A stretch of DNA of 64,000 bases. Origin: Pseudomonadota bacterium (lineage in GTDB: Bacteria; Myxococcota_A; UBA796; CAJQPC01). The notes below the pieces were generated by a model. That model was not told the DNA's origin. It was given only the letters and a program-made list of their open reading frames with translations, and made no database searches. Location: the NCBI GenBank assembly GCA_024228935.1, contig JAAESX010000067.1, positions 1-64,000 of the forward strand, in the 5' to 3' direction. Positions 25,333 to 34,608 of this stretch are shown here, piece by piece (within the stretch, counting starts at the first letter, position 1; each line of letters begins with the position of its first letter). A program made the translations under genes and the position numbers.

Positions 25333-26681
25333 CCGTAGACGCCGTGGTCGGGGGCCAGGTCGTCGAAGCGGGTGAACCGGCCCTCGAACGCGAGCTTCAC
25401 CGTGCCGGTCGGGCCGTTTCGCTGCTTGGCGATGATGACCTCGGCGATCCCTTGGTTCTCGGTCTTTTCGGGGTGGTAGTACTCGTCCCGGTAGATGAAC
25501 ATGACGACGTCGGCATCCTGCTCGATGGAGCCGGACTCGCGCAGGTCGCTGATCATCGGGCGCTTGTCCGCACGGCTCTCGACGCTTCGGTTGAGCTGCG
25601 AGAGCGCCACGACAGGCACCTCGAGCTCCTTGGCCAGGATCTTGAGGCCTCGGGAGATGCGTCCGATCTGCTGCTCGCGGGACTCACCCTTGCTGCCGGC
25701 CGTCCCCGCCCCCATGAGCTGGAGGTAGTCGATGAGGATGAGGCCCAGGTTCGGGTTCGTCGCCTTGAGCCTACGGGCCTTGGAGCGCAGCTGCGTGATG
25801 CTGACGCCCGGCGAGTCGTCCACGAAGATGGGCTGCTGGTAAAGCAGCTCGTGGCTGTCCTCCAGCCGCACCCAGTCGTCCGAGCGGGACAGCATGCCGG
25901 TGCGGATCTTTCCAGCGTCCACGCGGGCGTGAGCGCTCACGATGCGCATCGCCAGCTGCCCCGCCGCCATCTCCAGCGAGAAGATGCCGACCGCGACCCC
26001 GGAGCCGGTGCAGGCGCGCTGGGCGATGTTCAGGGCCAGCGCCGTCTTCCCCATGGCGGGACGAGCCGCGAGGATGATGAGGTCACTCGGCTGGAGCCCG
26101 GCGAGCTTCTCGTCGAGGTCGGTGAAGCCGGTCGGGACCCCGGTGACGGCGCCGCGGTTGTTGCTGCGCTCCTCGAGCTTCACCCACTCGTCGTCGATGA
26201 GGGAGCCGAGCGCCTGCCAGTCCTTCTTCGAGCGCTGCTGGGCGACCTGGAAGACGGTCGACTCGGCGTGGTCGAGCAGCTCCTCGAGTTCGTCGGTGCC
26301 GGCCAGGACCTTCTTGTTGATCTCCTGGGCGACCTCCATCAGGCGGCGTCGAACCGCCTTGTCCTTCACGAGCTTCGCGTAGTACTCGAGGTTCTCGGTC
26401 GACGGGACCTGCTCGGGGAGACCCGTCGCATACGCCAGTCCGCCGAACTCCTCGGCCTGACCGGTCGAGAGGATGTGGTCCGCCAGCCCCAGGACGTCCA
26501 GCGCCTCGGACATCGCGAACTTGCGCAGCATCAGCTCGTAGAGCTTCGAGTGGGCCGAGCTGTGGAAGTCCTGCGGATCCAGGAGTTCCGCGATGGCAGC
26601 GACCTGGCCGTGGTCGAGCAGGAGCCCGCCGAGCAGCGCACGCTCGGCTTCCAGTGACTGGGGGAACTGCCGGGTGTCCAT
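25329..26681 (-). CDS. dnaB: Replicative DNA helicase DnaB
   Basis: The 450-residue hexameric 5'-3' helicase that drives the replication fork. The N-terminal domain begins [17 protein letters not shown]. The RecA-like domain has Walker [14 protein letters not shown] (Lys212), Walker [11 protein letters not shown], the [11 protein letters not shown] segment and [14 protein letters not shown]. The C-terminus has [21 protein letters not shown]. No intein is present. It follows rplI as in many bacteria, but a strong hairpin separates them. GAGAGG precedes the ATG. Confidence 0.97.
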   Translation of the reverse strand: MDTRQFPQSLEAERALLGGLLLDHGQVAAIAELLDPQDFHSSAHSKLYELMLRKFAMSEALDVLGLADHILSTGQAEEFGGLAYATGLPEQVPSTENLEYYAKLVKDKAVRRRLMEVAQEINKKVLAGTDELEELLDHAESTVFQVAQQRSKKDWQALGSLIDDEWVKLEERSNNRGAVTGVPTGFTDLDEKLAGLQPSDLIILAARPAMGKTALALNIAQRACTGSGVAVGIFSLEMAAGQLAMRIVSAHARVDAGKIRTGMLSRSDDWVRLEDSHELLYQQPIFVDDSPGVSITQLRSKARRLKATNPNLGLILIDYLQLMGAGTAGSKGESREQQIGRISRGLKILAKELEVPVVALSQLNRSVESRADKRPMISDLRESGSIEQDADVVMFIYRDEYYHPEKTENQGIAEVIIAKQRNGPTGTVKLAFEGRFTRFDDLAPDHGVYG

Positions 26682-26699
26682 TTGACCTCTCGAGGCGCA

Positions 26700-26738
26700 G
26701 AGCGAAGAAGCCCGCGCTGGACGGTATCCAGCGCGGGC
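26700..26738 (-). terminator. Terminator/attenuator hairpin between rplI and dnaB
   Basis: A perfect 12-bp stem (GCCCGCGCTGGA with its complement) and 5-nt loop, followed on the minus strand by CTTCTTCG. This is typical of intrinsic terminators in GC-rich genomes. It lies 22 nt after rplI and 29 nt before dnaB, so dnaB is probably expressed by partial read-through or from a weak promoter not recognised here. Confidence 0.7.
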
Positions 26739-26759
26739 TCCTGACGACAGACGTCTCTG

Positions 26760-27203
26760 CTATTCGCGGATGACGTAGACCTTGACCGAAGCCTCCACGC
26801 CCATCGTGAGCTTCACCGGCACGGTGAAGACACCGATGTTGCGGATCGGCTCGTCGAGGATGATGGAGCGGCGGTCGATCTCGAAGCCGTCGGCGGCCAG
26901 GGCATCGGCGATGTCCCGGTTCGTGACGGACCCGAAGAGCTTGTCCTCCTCACCAGCCGTGCGCTTGATGCTCACAGCGGCGTCGGCCAGGCGACCGGCC
27001 AGCTCGTTGGCCGAGGCCTCCAGGCGGGCGCGACGGTGAGCCGTCACGCGCTTCTGGTGGTCCAGGCGCTTCACGTTCCGGGCATCGGCCAGGAGAGCGA
27101 GACCGCGGGGAAGGAGGAAGTTGCGACCGTAGCCGTCGGCGACGTCGACGACGTCTCCGACGTTACCGAGGTTCGCGACGTCGGACTGGAGGATGACCTT
27201 CAC
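26760..27203 (-). CDS. rplI: 50S ribosomal protein L9
   Basis: A 147-residue L9 with the canonical N-terminal domain (MKVILQSDVANLGNVGDVVD, DGYGRNFLLPRGLA) and connecting helix, then a C-terminal domain (LFGSVTNRDIADAL, RRSIILDEPIRNIGVFTVPV). The GTG start overlaps the rpsF stop (GTGA). In most bacteria rpsR (S18) lies between rpsF and rplI; here it does not. Confidence 0.96.
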   Translation of the reverse strand: MKVILQSDVANLGNVGDVVDVADGYGRNFLLPRGLALLADARNVKRLDHQKRVTAHRRARLEASANELAGRLADAAVSIKRTAGEEDKLFGSVTNRDIADALAADGFEIDRRSIILDEPIRNIGVFTVPVKLTMGVEASVKVYVIRE

Positions 27204-27694
27204 GCGTCACCTCCGGGCGTCTGGGCCTCGGCGCGGGGCTTGGCGGCCTCACGACGGGGAGCCTCGGAAGCCCGAGCGGCCTCGGCGGCCTCGGCGCGCG
27301 CAGCAGCCTCGGCCTCGGCCTCGGCGCGCGCAGCGGCGGCCTCGGCGCGACGGGCGCCTTCCTCGACCGCGGCCGCCTTCTTGGCGTCGAGGTCGATGTC
27401 CACGTTCAGCCGCACCGTGAGGAACCGCAAGAGGTTGTCCTCGATGCGGAGGTTCCGCTCGAGCTCGGCGATGAGGTTCGAGGGACCGGCGAAGTTGATG
27501 TAGACGTAGTGGCCCTTGCTGTTCTTCTGGATGGGGTAGGCCAGCTTGCGCTTGCCCCAGTCATCCGTCAGCAGCATCGTGCCCTCGTTCTTCTCGATGA
27601 TGCCGGCGACCTTCTCGTTCAGCGCGGACAGCGCGTCGTCGGGAAGCTCGGGCTTGACCACGTAGATGGTCTCGTACTCGGTGTAGATCATCAT
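27200..27694 (-). CDS. rpsF: 30S ribosomal protein S6 with extended Ala/Glu-rich tail
   Basis: A 164-residue S6. The fold is clear (YETIYVVKPELPDD, DDWGKRKLAYPIQKNSKGHY, INFAGPSNLIAELERNLRI, LLRFLTVRLNVDID). The last 55 residues are a low-complexity Ala/Glu/Arg tail rich in EAEAAARAEA-type units. S6 tails of varying length are known. Tandem ATG codons begin the frame; AGGA overlapping the hppA stop is the ribosome-binding site. rpsR is missing from the usual position. Confidence 0.95.
   Translation of the reverse strand: MMIYTEYETIYVVKPELPDDALSALNEKVAGIIEKNEGTMLLTDDWGKRKLAYPIQKNSKGHYVYINFAGPSNLIAELERNLRIEDNLLRFLTVRLNVDIDLDAKKAAAVEEGARRAEAAAARAEAEAEAAARAEAAEAARASEAPRREAAKPRAEAQTPGGDA
27224..27366 (-). 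repeat. Low-complexity Ala/Glu/Arg-coding repeats in rpsF tail
   Basis: Imperfect repeats of GCCTCGGC and GCGCGCAGC units on the plus strand encode the AEAEAAARAEA-like S6 tail. Confidence 0.6.
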
Positions 27695-27703
27695 GATTGC
27701 GTC

Positions 27704-29818
27704 CTAGAGGCTGATGAGAGCGAAGCCCTTGATGAGGGGCGCGAGCACAAGGGCCACGACGCTCATCAGCTTCACGAGGATGTTGAGGGAGGGACCGGCG
27801 GTGTCCTTGAAGGGGTCACCCACCGTGTCGCCGACGACGGCGGCGTCATGCGCGGGCGTGCCCTTCTCGAAGAGCTTGCCGTTGCTGGCGGTGTAGCCAC
27901 CGCCCTCGAAGGACTTCTTCGCGTTGTCCCACGCTCCACCGGCGTTGGACATGAAGATGGCCATGACGACACCGCTGACGGTGACGCCGGCGAGGAGACC
28001 ACCAAGGGCCTCGGCACCGAAGAGCACACCGACGACGACAGGCGACGCGATGGCCAGGACACCCGGCAGCATCATCTCGCGGATGGCCGCAGCGGTCGAG
28101 ATGTCGACGCAGCGTGCCGTGTCCGGCTTCGCGGTGCCCTCGAGGAGCCCCGGAATCTCGCGGAACTGGCGGCGGACCTCATGGATCATCTCCATGGCGG
28201 CCTTGCCGACAGCGCGCATGGCCATCGAGCTGAACAGGTACGGCAGCATGCCGCCCACGAACAGACCGGCCATGACCAGCGGGTTGCTGATGTCGATGGT
28301 GTCGATACCGGCCTGCTGCATGAACGCGGCGAACAGCGCCAGCGCGGTCATGGCGGCGGAGCCGATGGCGAAGCCCTTTCCGATGGCCGCGGTCGTGTTT
28401 CCGACGGCGTCCAGCGTGTCCGTGCGCTCACGGACGATGGGCTCCTGGTGCGACATCTCGGCGATTCCACCGGCGTTGTCGGCGATGGGACCGTACGCGT
28501 CGACCGCGAGCTGGATGCCCGTGGTGCTCAGCATTCCGAGGGCCGCGATGGCGACACCGTAGAGACCGGCGCAGTAGTTCGCGACGACCACACCGACGGC
28601 GATGAGGAGGATCGGAATCGCGGTGGACTCCATTCCGACCGCAAGGCCCGCGATGATGTTGGTCGCCTCGCCCGTCTCGGACTGGTCGGCGATGCTGTTG
28701 ACGGGACGCTTGCCCATCGAGCAGTAGTACGAGGTGATGAGGCCGACGCCGACACCGGTCAGGAGACCGGCGACGGTCGCGAGACCGACCTGCCACCAGG
28801 TGATGACGTACGACTCGCCGATGAGGGTCGTGCCCTCGGCCGGCCAGAAGTAGAACGACAGGCCGAACGTCGCGGCAGCCATGACGCCCGCAGCGCCGAA
28901 GGCACCGATGTCGAGCGCGAGCTGGGGGTCGCCACCCTCCTTCACGCGGACGAAGAACGTCCCGATGATGGAGGCGATGATGCCCGCGGCCGCGATGAAG
29001 AGCGGCAGAACGATGGGACCGATGGTCTCACCGCTGTCGACAGCGACGTAGCCCATGCCCAGGACCATCGCGCCGATGATGGCGCCGACGAAGGACTCGA
29101 ACAGGTCCGCGCCCATTCCGGCGACGTCACCGACGTTGTCGCCGACGTTGTCCGCGATGACGGCGGGGTTCCGGGGGTCGTCCTCGGGGAGACCCGCCTC
29201 GACCTTGCCGACCAGGTCGGCGCCGACGTCCGCGGCCTTGGTGTAGATACCGCCGCCGACGCGAGCGAACAGCGCGATGGACGAGGCGCCCATCGAGAAG
29301 CCGGTCAGGGCGTTGAGTGCGGTGCCGAGCTCGTCCGCGAACACGAAGTTCGTGTAGACGATGAACAGACCCGAGAGACCGATGATGGCCAGACCGACGA
29401 CGGCCATGCCCATGACGGTTCCGCCGGAGAACGCGACGTTGAGCGCCTCCGGAAGGCTCTTCTTGGCGGCGTTCGTCGTGCGCACGTTGGCGTCGGTCGC
29501 GATGACCATGCCCGCGTAGCCGGCGAGGGCCGAAGCGGCGGCACCGATGATGAACGACAGCGCGATGATGGGGTGCTGCCCCTCGCCGGTGCCGAAGTAG
29601 TTCGCCACGCCGAGGGCGATGGCGACGGCGACGACGAAGATCGAGAGCACCTTGTACTCACGGGCCAGGAACGCCATGGCGCCTTCCTGGATCTGGTTGG
29701 CGATGTCGACCATCACCTCGTCACCAGAGGGCTGCTTACGCACCCAGGAGGCCTTGACGCCGCCGTAGATGAGCGCGACCACGCCCGCTGCGGGGATGGC
29801 CAGGGTAAGAGGATCCAC
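27704..29818 (-). CDS. hppA: Membrane-bound ion-pumping pyrophosphatase
   Basis: A 704-residue, roughly 16-helix pump that hydrolyses pyrophosphate and moves H+ or Na+. The substrate-site signature [20 protein letters not shown] continues into [37 protein letters not shown] has Ala where potassium-independent enzymes have Lys, so this is the K+-dependent class. H+ versus Na+ specificity was not settled by eye. The GTG start lies after GGAGGAG inside the end of pth. It is part of the rplY-pth-hppA-rpsF-rplI run. Confidence 0.96.
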   Translation of the reverse strand: MDPLTLAIPAAGVVALIYGGVKASWVRKQPSGDEVMVDIANQIQEGAMAFLAREYKVLSIFVVAVAIALGVANYFGTGEGQHPIIALSFIIGAAASALAGYAGMVIATDANVRTTNAAKKSLPEALNVAFSGGTVMGMAVVGLAIIGLSGLFIVYTNFVFADELGTALNALTGFSMGASSIALFARVGGGIYTKAADVGADLVGKVEAGLPEDDPRNPAVIADNVGDNVGDVAGMGADLFESFVGAIIGAMVLGMGYVAVDSGETIGPIVLPLFIAAAGIIASIIGTFFVRVKEGGDPQLALDIGAFGAAGVMAAATFGLSFYFWPAEGTTLIGESYVITWWQVGLATVAGLLTGVGVGLITSYYCSMGKRPVNSIADQSETGEATNIIAGLAVGMESTAIPILLIAVGVVVANYCAGLYGVAIAALGMLSTTGIQLAVDAYGPIADNAGGIAEMSHQEPIVRERTDTLDAVGNTTAAIGKGFAIGSAAMTALALFAAFMQQAGIDTIDISNPLVMAGLFVGGMLPYLFSSMAMRAVGKAAMEMIHEVRRQFREIPGLLEGTAKPDTARCVDISTAAAIREMMLPGVLAIASPVVVGVLFGAEALGGLLAGVTVSGVVMAIFMSNAGGAWDNAKKSFEGGGYTASNGKLFEKGTPAHDAAVVGDTVGDPFKDTAGPSLNILVKLMSVVALVLAPLIKGFALISL

Positions 29819-29820
29819 TT

Positions 29821-30462
29821 TCAGATGACTCCTCCGGCGACGAGCGCCGGGTTCAGAGATTCGAAGGAGCTGGACGTGAGGACCGGGCCCGAGGGCTTCG
29901 TCCGCACGTGGAAGATGTTCATGGCGGCGGTGAGGCCGTCCTTCAGCAGCGCCTCGACGGCGTCCGCTGCATGGTCGACGGCCTGATCGAGGCCGTCACG
30001 TTCGGTCGAGGACCACTTGCCGAGCACGTAGTCGGCCGGGTTCCACCCCTCGGGGGGGCGCCCGACGCCGAAGCGCACGCGAAGGTAGTCGCCGCCGCCG
30101 AAATGCTTGTGGATGTCACGAAGGCCGTTGTGGCCTCCGTGTCCCCCACCCTGCTTCAGCTTGAGCTCACCGAACGGGATGTCCATGTCGTCATGGACGA
30201 CCACGAGCTGATCGATCTCCGCCTTGTAGAAGCCCAGCAGGCTCCTCAGCGGGTGACCGGAGCGGTTCATGAAGCCCTGGGGCTTCGCGAGCACGCTCCG
30301 CTCGTGGCGGATGCTTCCGTCGCCGACGAGGGCCCCGAACTGCTTCTTCGAGCAGTCGATGCCCCAGCGCTGGGCGAGCCGGTCCACGACGAGGAAGCCG
30401 GCGTTGTGCCGGGTCCCTTCGTACTTGCGACCGGGGTTGCCGAGGCCGGCGACGAACATCAT
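29821..30462 (-). CDS. pth: Peptidyl-tRNA hydrolase
   Basis: Cleaves peptidyl-tRNA released from stalled ribosomes. Residues of the active site are present: Asn9 in GLGNPG, His19 in TRHNAGF, Asn in PQGFMNRSG, and Asp91/Asp92 in VVHDDMDIP, plus [12 protein letters not shown]. At 213 residues it carries an extra C-terminal stretch of about 20 residues beyond the usual end. The tandem ATG start overlaps the rplY stop, the common rplY-pth coupling. Confidence 0.96.
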   Translation of the reverse strand: MMFVAGLGNPGRKYEGTRHNAGFLVVDRLAQRWGIDCSKKQFGALVGDGSIRHERSVLAKPQGFMNRSGHPLRSLLGFYKAEIDQLVVVHDDMDIPFGELKLKQGGGHGGHNGLRDIHKHFGGGDYLRVRFGVGRPPEGWNPADYVLGKWSSTERDGLDQAVDHAADAVEALLKDGLTAAMNIFHVRTKPSGPVLTSSSFESLNPALVAGGVI

Positions 30463-31073
30463 CAGGAGTCGTCGCTCTCAGCGGCGACTTCGTCCTCGCC
30501 CTCAGCATCCTCCGCCTCGAGGCGGCGACCCTTCAGGGAGAAGATGTTGAAGTCCTGCTCCGTGGCGACCGTGGTCCCCTCGGGGGTGGTCAGCGAGCTG
30601 ACACGCAGGAAGTCGCCCAGATCCATGTCGGTGACATCGATCTCGAGGGCGGCCGGGATGTTCTGCGGCAGGCACCGGAGAGGCACCTCGCGACGCAGGA
30701 TCTGCAGCTTTCCGCCGAGCACGGCGCCCTTCGGCTTGCCGACGGCGGCGACGGGCACGTTGACCGTGACCTTCTTGTCCGCGACGACCTCGTAGAAGTC
30801 GGCGTGGAGGAGTTCGCGCGTCAGCGGGTGCTTCTGCGTGGCGGTGAGGATGCAGTTCTTGGGGCCCGACCCGACATCGACCGTGAGGATCATGTTCGGG
30901 TTGCCGCTGCGCGCGAAGAGGAGGCGCAGCTCAGCGGGGTCGACCGCGATGTGCGTCGGCTCGGAGCCGGCGCGGTACACGAGAGCGGGGATCTGGCCAG
31001 CGCTGCGCATCTTGCGAGCAGCACCCTTGCCGAACTGCTCGCGGGCCGTGGCCTGCAGAGGAGTCGCGTCCAT
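30462..31073 (-). CDS. rplY: 50S ribosomal protein L25 (CTC/TL5 type)
   Basis: A 203-residue two-domain L25 that binds 5S rRNA. The N-terminal L25 domain includes LQATAREQFGKGAARKMRSA, GQIPALVYRAG and HPLTRELLHADFYEV. The C-terminal TL5 beta domain includes KGAVLGGKLQILRREVPLRC and IPAALEIDVTDMDLGD, ending in an acidic tail. ATG 31073 follows AGGA by 9 nt. A longer frame upstream is not supported because the residues look non-coding. A strong promoter lies about 190 nt upstream. Confidence 0.95.
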   Translation of the reverse strand: MDATPLQATAREQFGKGAARKMRSAGQIPALVYRAGSEPTHIAVDPAELRLLFARSGNPNMILTVDVGSGPKNCILTATQKHPLTRELLHADFYEVVADKKVTVNVPVAAVGKPKGAVLGGKLQILRREVPLRCLPQNIPAALEIDVTDMDLGDFLRVSSLTTPEGTTVATEQDFNIFSLKGRRLEAEDAEGEDEVAAESDDS

Positions 31074-31126
31074 TTGGAAATTCCTGCGCGGCGGAGTCCA
31101 CTCGCCTCTCGAGAACTTGCCCACCT

Positions 31127-31140
31127 CGGCCACGTGGCCG
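31127..31140. promoter_or_regulatory. Perfect 14-bp palindrome in the rplY leader
   Basis: CGGCCACGTGGCCG reads the same on both strands and lies 54 nt upstream of the rplY start within its transcribed leader. It could be an operator or the core of a leader hairpin. Confidence 0.3.
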
Positions 31141-31265
31141 GGGTAGCCGCACGTGAAGCCTTGGACTCCGGGGGCCGTCGGGACTCGGATGCCGGTGCAC
31201 CTTTGTCTCGTGACCCCGGCTACACGACGGGGGACACGCAGCCGAAACTGCGCTTGAGCGGCTGG

Positions 31266-31294
31266 CGTCTATGGTCGGACGCCCTGCCTGTCAA
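31266..31294 (-). promoter_or_regulatory. Strong sigma70-like promoter for the rplY-pth-hppA-rpsF-rplI run
   Basis: TTGACA (31289-31294), 17-nt spacer, TAGACG (31266-31271) on the minus strand. The predicted leader to rplY is about 185-190 nt, the longest untranslated stretch in the window. Confidence 0.6.
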
Positions 31295-31298
31295 CGTC

Positions 31299-31319
31299 TG
31301 ACGGCCAGTCCGGCCATCA
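31299..31319 (-). terminator. Weak hairpin at the prs stop codon
   Basis: GGCC/GGCC arms extended by TGA/TCA with one mismatch overlap the prs stop and lie just before the rplY promoter. There is no T-run; it may weaken read-through. Confidence 0.25.
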
Positions 31320-32273
31320 ATCTGGGAACAGCCGGGAGACCGAGTCGCTGTGGTGGATGCTGCGGATGGCCTCCGCGAACAGGTCCGAGGTCGGGCAGAC
31401 GGTCATCTTCCCGGTGGCCTTGGCCTCTTCCGAGAGCTTGATCGTGTCGGTGACGACGATCTGCTCGAGCGGGCTGTTGGCGAGCCGCTTGGCGGCCGGC
31501 CCGGAGAGCACGGCGTGGGTGGCGGTGGCGCAGACGCCGACGGCGCCGTTCTCCATGATGGCCACCGCCGCCTTGGTGAGCGTGCCCGCGGTGTCGATCA
31601 TGTCGTCGACGAGGACGGCGTACTTGTCCTTCACGTCTCCGACGATGTGCATGACCTCGGCGACGTTCGGCCCGCTGCGCCGCTTGTCGACGATGGCCAG
31701 GCCGCAGCTCAGGCGCTTCGCATAGGCCCGAGCGCGCTCGACACCGCCAGCGTCCGGCGAGACGACCACCAGGTCCTTGCGGCGACCCAGCTCGGAGTCC
31801 CGCAGGTGCGGGATGAGGTTGGTGCTGCCGTAGAGGTTGTCCACGGGGATGTCGAAGAATCCCTGGATCTGGCCGGCGTGGAGGTCGGCCGTGAGCACGC
31901 GGTGGAAGCCGGTCGCCGTGATGAGGTCCGCGATGAGCTTCGCCGAGATGGGCGCGCGAGGGGCGGCCTTCCGGTCCTGGCGGGCGTAGCCGTAGTACGG
32001 GATCACCGCGGTGATGCGCTCGGCCGAGGCGCGCTTGAGCGCGTCGCCCATGATGAGCAGCTCCATCAGGTGGTCGTTCGCAGGCGCGCTCGTCGGCTGG
32101 ATGACGTAGACGTCCCGGCCGCGGACGTTCTCGCCGATCTCGACCTGGCACTCGCCGTCCGAGAAACGACCGACCTTCACGTTGCCGAGGACCATGCCCA
32201 GGCGGTCGGCGATCGCGCTGGCGAGCTCCGGGTTCGCCGAGCCGGTGAAGAGCTTGATCTCACTGCTGTACAT
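31317..32273 (-). CDS. prs: Ribose-phosphate pyrophosphokinase
   Basis: Makes PRPP from ribose-5-phosphate and ATP for purine, pyrimidine, His and Trp synthesis. It is a typical 318-residue class I enzyme: KLFTGSANPELA start, FSDGECQVEIGENVRGRDVY, YYGYARQDRK, DLHAGQIQGFFDIP, VVSPDAGGVERARAYAKRL with the divalent/PRPP loop, and LVDDMIDTAGTL (PRPP-binding motif). GTGGAG lies before the ATG. A tRNA-Gln gene lies 24 nt upstream and is probably cotranscribed. Confidence 0.97.
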   Translation of the reverse strand: MYSSEIKLFTGSANPELASAIADRLGMVLGNVKVGRFSDGECQVEIGENVRGRDVYVIQPTSAPANDHLMELLIMGDALKRASAERITAVIPYYGYARQDRKAAPRAPISAKLIADLITATGFHRVLTADLHAGQIQGFFDIPVDNLYGSTNLIPHLRDSELGRRKDLVVVSPDAGGVERARAYAKRLSCGLAIVDKRRSGPNVAEVMHIVGDVKDKYAVLVDDMIDTAGTLTKAAVAIMENGAVGVCATATHAVLSGPAAKRLANSPLEQIVVTDTIKLSEEAKATGKMTVCPTSDLFAEAIRSIHHSDSVSRLFPD

Positions 32274-32297
32274 GGAGACTCCACGAGTGCGGGCAGA

Positions 32298-32372
32298 TGG
32301 TTGGGGTGGCAGGATTCGAACCTGCGAATGCCAGTGCCAAAAACTGGTGACTTACCACTTGTCGACACCCCA
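32298..32372 (-). tRNA. tRNA-Gln (anticodon UUG)
   Basis: A cloverleaf read on the minus strand: acceptor TGGGGTG with CACCCCA, anticodon stem CCAGT/ACTGG around loop TTTTGGC (anticodon TTG), and T arm GCAGG-TTCGAAT-CCTGC. Discriminator A and an encoded CCA end at 32298. It lies between a TPR lipoprotein gene (13 nt away) and prs, an arrangement seen in related bacteria. Confidence 0.95.
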
Positions 32373-32382
32373 GCAGAGTCGC

Positions 32383-32411
32383 CTTCTACTCGCGCTGAGC
32401 GGGCGGATCAA
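32383..32411 (-). promoter_or_regulatory. Promoter of tRNA-Gln/prs inside the end of the TPR lipoprotein gene
   Basis: TTGATC (32406-32411), 17-nt spacer, TAGAAG (32383-32388). The -10 overlaps the lipoprotein stop codon, and the predicted start falls about 4 nt before the mature tRNA 5' end. Confidence 0.5.
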
Positions 32412-33447
32412 CCTGCCTTGCTCGGGTTTCGACGACCTGTTGAAAGAAGGGCACAGAGCACGCCGCCAGAGCCTCGCTGAACAGGGGCTCGGTCGGCTGC
32501 CCTCGACGCTGGGCTCCATCGATCAGGGCGAGCCACGGCTCCACGGTGCACGGCGCCTCGGTCACGGCTTGTCGCCACAGGGTCTCGGCCGCCAGCGCCT
32601 CTCCATCGGCACGCGCCAGGCGCCCCCGGTCGTACAGCACCTGCGCGTCCTGGCTGTCGACAAGGCGTCGGTCCCAGCGGGCGGCTCTCTCGATGGCGAT
32701 GGCCTTGGCCGCAGACGCGCCGAGCACCTCGACGCCCTCGACCCGCGCGCGAAGCATCCCGGCAGCTGCTCGCTGGTCGGTGTCGCCCAGCGGCTCAAGC
32801 ACATCGATGGCCCGCGCGACCTGGCCCTCGGCGAGGCACGCCAGCCCGATGTCGACGGTCTGCGCCAGCGCGTACAGGTCGCAGGCGGCGCCGTCCTCGC
32901 CCACTCGACGCCAGCCCTCGGCCACCCACGCAGCAGCCTGGGGCTCGGCGTCCAGGTGTCCGACCGCAGCCGCCAGGGCCTCGCGGGCAGCCTGGTCCGC
33001 GCCCGACCGCGCCGCCGCCTCGGCCAGCGCGGCGTAGGCGAGAGCGCTCTGCGGGTTCACCTCGACCGACCGGGTGCAGGCCGGGATCGGCTCGTCGTCC
33101 AGCGCCAACCGGGTGGTGCAGATGTCGTGGGCCAGCTCGGGCATCGGCGACAGCGCGTACCCGGCCTCGAAGTCGGTCAGAGCGCTCTTCAGCTCGCCTG
33201 CACGGGCGTGGAGGGCTCCTCGGACGAGCAACCCCGTGGCATCCAGCGTCGCGACCTGGTCCAGCTGACGGCGCGCTCCCTCGACCGCGTCGGTCTGGAG
33301 CAGCGCTCGGGCGTAGCGCTGGCGCTGGGCGTCGGTCAGCTCATCGGCGTCGGCGTAAAGCGGGACCGCCTGCTCGGGCAGCCCCTGGGCGAGCCGCTCG
33401 TCCGCCTTGCCGGCGGGATTGCACGCCAGCAGGCTAGCGAGCCACAC
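32386..33447 (-). CDS. TPR-repeat lipoprotein
   Basis: A 353-residue protein with a nine-residue leader MWLASLLAC (no charged residue; Cys likely lipidated) followed by helical repeats throughout (QRYARALLQTDAVEGARRQL, GALHARAGELKSALTDFEAG, SALAYAALAEAAARSGADQA). The GTG start lies 14 nt inside the end of the CoxE-like gene, so it is the third gene of the MoxR-CoxE-TPR unit. A role as scaffold or recruitment protein is inference from the repeat type. Confidence 0.75.
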   Translation of the reverse strand: MWLASLLACNPAGKADERLAQGLPEQAVPLYADADELTDAQRQRYARALLQTDAVEGARRQLDQVATLDATGLLVRGALHARAGELKSALTDFEAGYALSPMPELAHDICTTRLALDDEPIPACTRSVEVNPQSALAYAALAEAAARSGADQAAREALAAAVGHLDAEPQAAAWVAEGWRRVGEDGAACDLYALAQTVDIGLACLAEGQVARAIDVLEPLGDTDQRAAAGMLRARVEGVEVLGASAAKAIAIERAARWDRRLVDSQDAQVLYDRGRLARADGEALAAETLWRQAVTEAPCTVEPWLALIDGAQRRGQPTEPLFSEALAACSVPFFQQVVETRARQVDPPAQRE

Positions 33448-34606
33448 GGAGCTTCTTCGTCCCGTCCTTCAGGCCCTGGACGGTCAGCGGGAACATCGGG
33501 AACACGTCGCCGATGGCGCGCACGGTGGGGTGCTCCCAGTACGTCTTCGGGTCCGGGTTGAGCCAGATGCTGGCTGGGCAGGCGGACTTGAAGCGCTCGA
33601 GCCAGTCGATGCCCGGCGGCGAGGTGTCGCCGAAGCCCCCGTAGCTGCTGAACAGCTCCCACGGCGCCATCGAGGCGTCCCCGACGAAGATGAGGCGGTG
33701 CTCGGGTGTCAGGTTGTGCAGCACGTCGCGGGTGAGCGTGCGCTCGTAGTTCTCGTAGTCCGTGTACAGGAACCGGTAGATGCAGTTGTGGAAGTAGTAG
33801 TGCTCGAAGGACTTGAAGGTCTTGAGCTCCTTCGACGCCGTGAACAGCCGGGAGACGAGCTGGTGGTAGGGCGCCATCGAGCCGCCCGCGTCCATCAGCA
33901 GGACCAGCTTCATCTTGTTCTTCCGGTCCTTCTCGAAGACCAGGTCGATGTCGCCCGCGTTCTTGCAGGTCTTGTCGATGGTGCCGTCGAGGTCGAGCAC
34001 CTCGGCCCCTTCCTTCGTGAGCTTCCGCAAGGCCCGCAGGGCGACCTTGAAGTCCCGGATCTCGAGCCGCAGGTCCTCGCGGTAGTTGCTCCAGCGCCGC
34101 TCTCCGGCGACGCGAACGGCGGAGCGCCCTCCCCCGCCTCCACCGACGCGGACGCCCTGGTTCGCTCGACCGTTGTTGCCGAACGGCGAGGTCCCGCCGG
34201 TGCCGACCCAGCGGTTGCCACCCTCGTGCCGGCCCTGCTGCTCCTCGAGGGTCTTCCGAAAGGCCTCCATCATCTCTTCGAGCGAGGCGAACTCGTGCTC
34301 GCCGGCCTTGCGGCCCTCCTCGAAGGACTTGGGGTCGATGAGCCAGGCCTCGAGTACGTCCTTGAGCTTCGGCTCGAGCTCGACGCCCGCAAAGGTCGCG
34401 TGGAACGCCACGTCGTACTGGTCGTAGTGGGTCTCGGTGTGGACCAGGATGCTGCGGCCCAGCCGGTAGACCTCGTCCAGGTTCCGAGCGAGCCCTGCGT
34501 CCAGGCCCTTCATGAACGCGAGCCATTCCTGCGTCCCGACCTTCACGTCCTGCGCGCGCAGGTTGTAGAGCAGCGGGAGGAAAAGTCGGCCAGCGTGTGC
34601 ACCCAT
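33434..34606 (-). CDS. CoxE-like VWA-domain protein
   Basis: A 390-residue partner of a MoxR ATPase. The N-terminal helical part (FLPLLYNLRAQDVKVGTQEW) is followed by a Gly-rich linker (residues 145-170). A VWA domain starts at KMKLVLLMDAGGSMAPY, with MIDAS Asp and Ser in a DxGxS variant, and continues to IFVGDASMAPWEL. Position directly after the MoxR gene with 2 nt between them matches the MoxR-VWA pairs thought to remodel or metallate target enzymes. The target is unknown; no CO-dehydrogenase genes are near. Confidence 0.85.
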   Translation of the reverse strand: MGAHAGRLFLPLLYNLRAQDVKVGTQEWLAFMKGLDAGLARNLDEVYRLGRSILVHTETHYDQYDVAFHATFAGVELEPKLKDVLEAWLIDPKSFEEGRKAGEHEFASLEEMMEAFRKTLEEQQGRHEGGNRWVGTGGTSPFGNNGRANQGVRVGGGGGGRSAVRVAGERRWSNYREDLRLEIRDFKVALRALRKLTKEGAEVLDLDGTIDKTCKNAGDIDLVFEKDRKNKMKLVLLMDAGGSMAPYHQLVSRLFTASKELKTFKSFEHYYFHNCIYRFLYTDYENYERTLTRDVLHNLTPEHRLIFVGDASMAPWELFSSYGGFGDTSPPGIDWLERFKSACPASIWLNPDPKTYWEHPTVRAIGDVFPMFPLTVQGLKDGTKKLRVAR

Positions 34607-34608
34607 CG

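Noticed and set aside
33434..34606. CO-dehydrogenase accessory locus suggested by the CoxE/MoxR pair
   Set aside because: No cox or other molybdenum hydroxylase subunits are nearby; MoxR-VWA pairs serve many targets.
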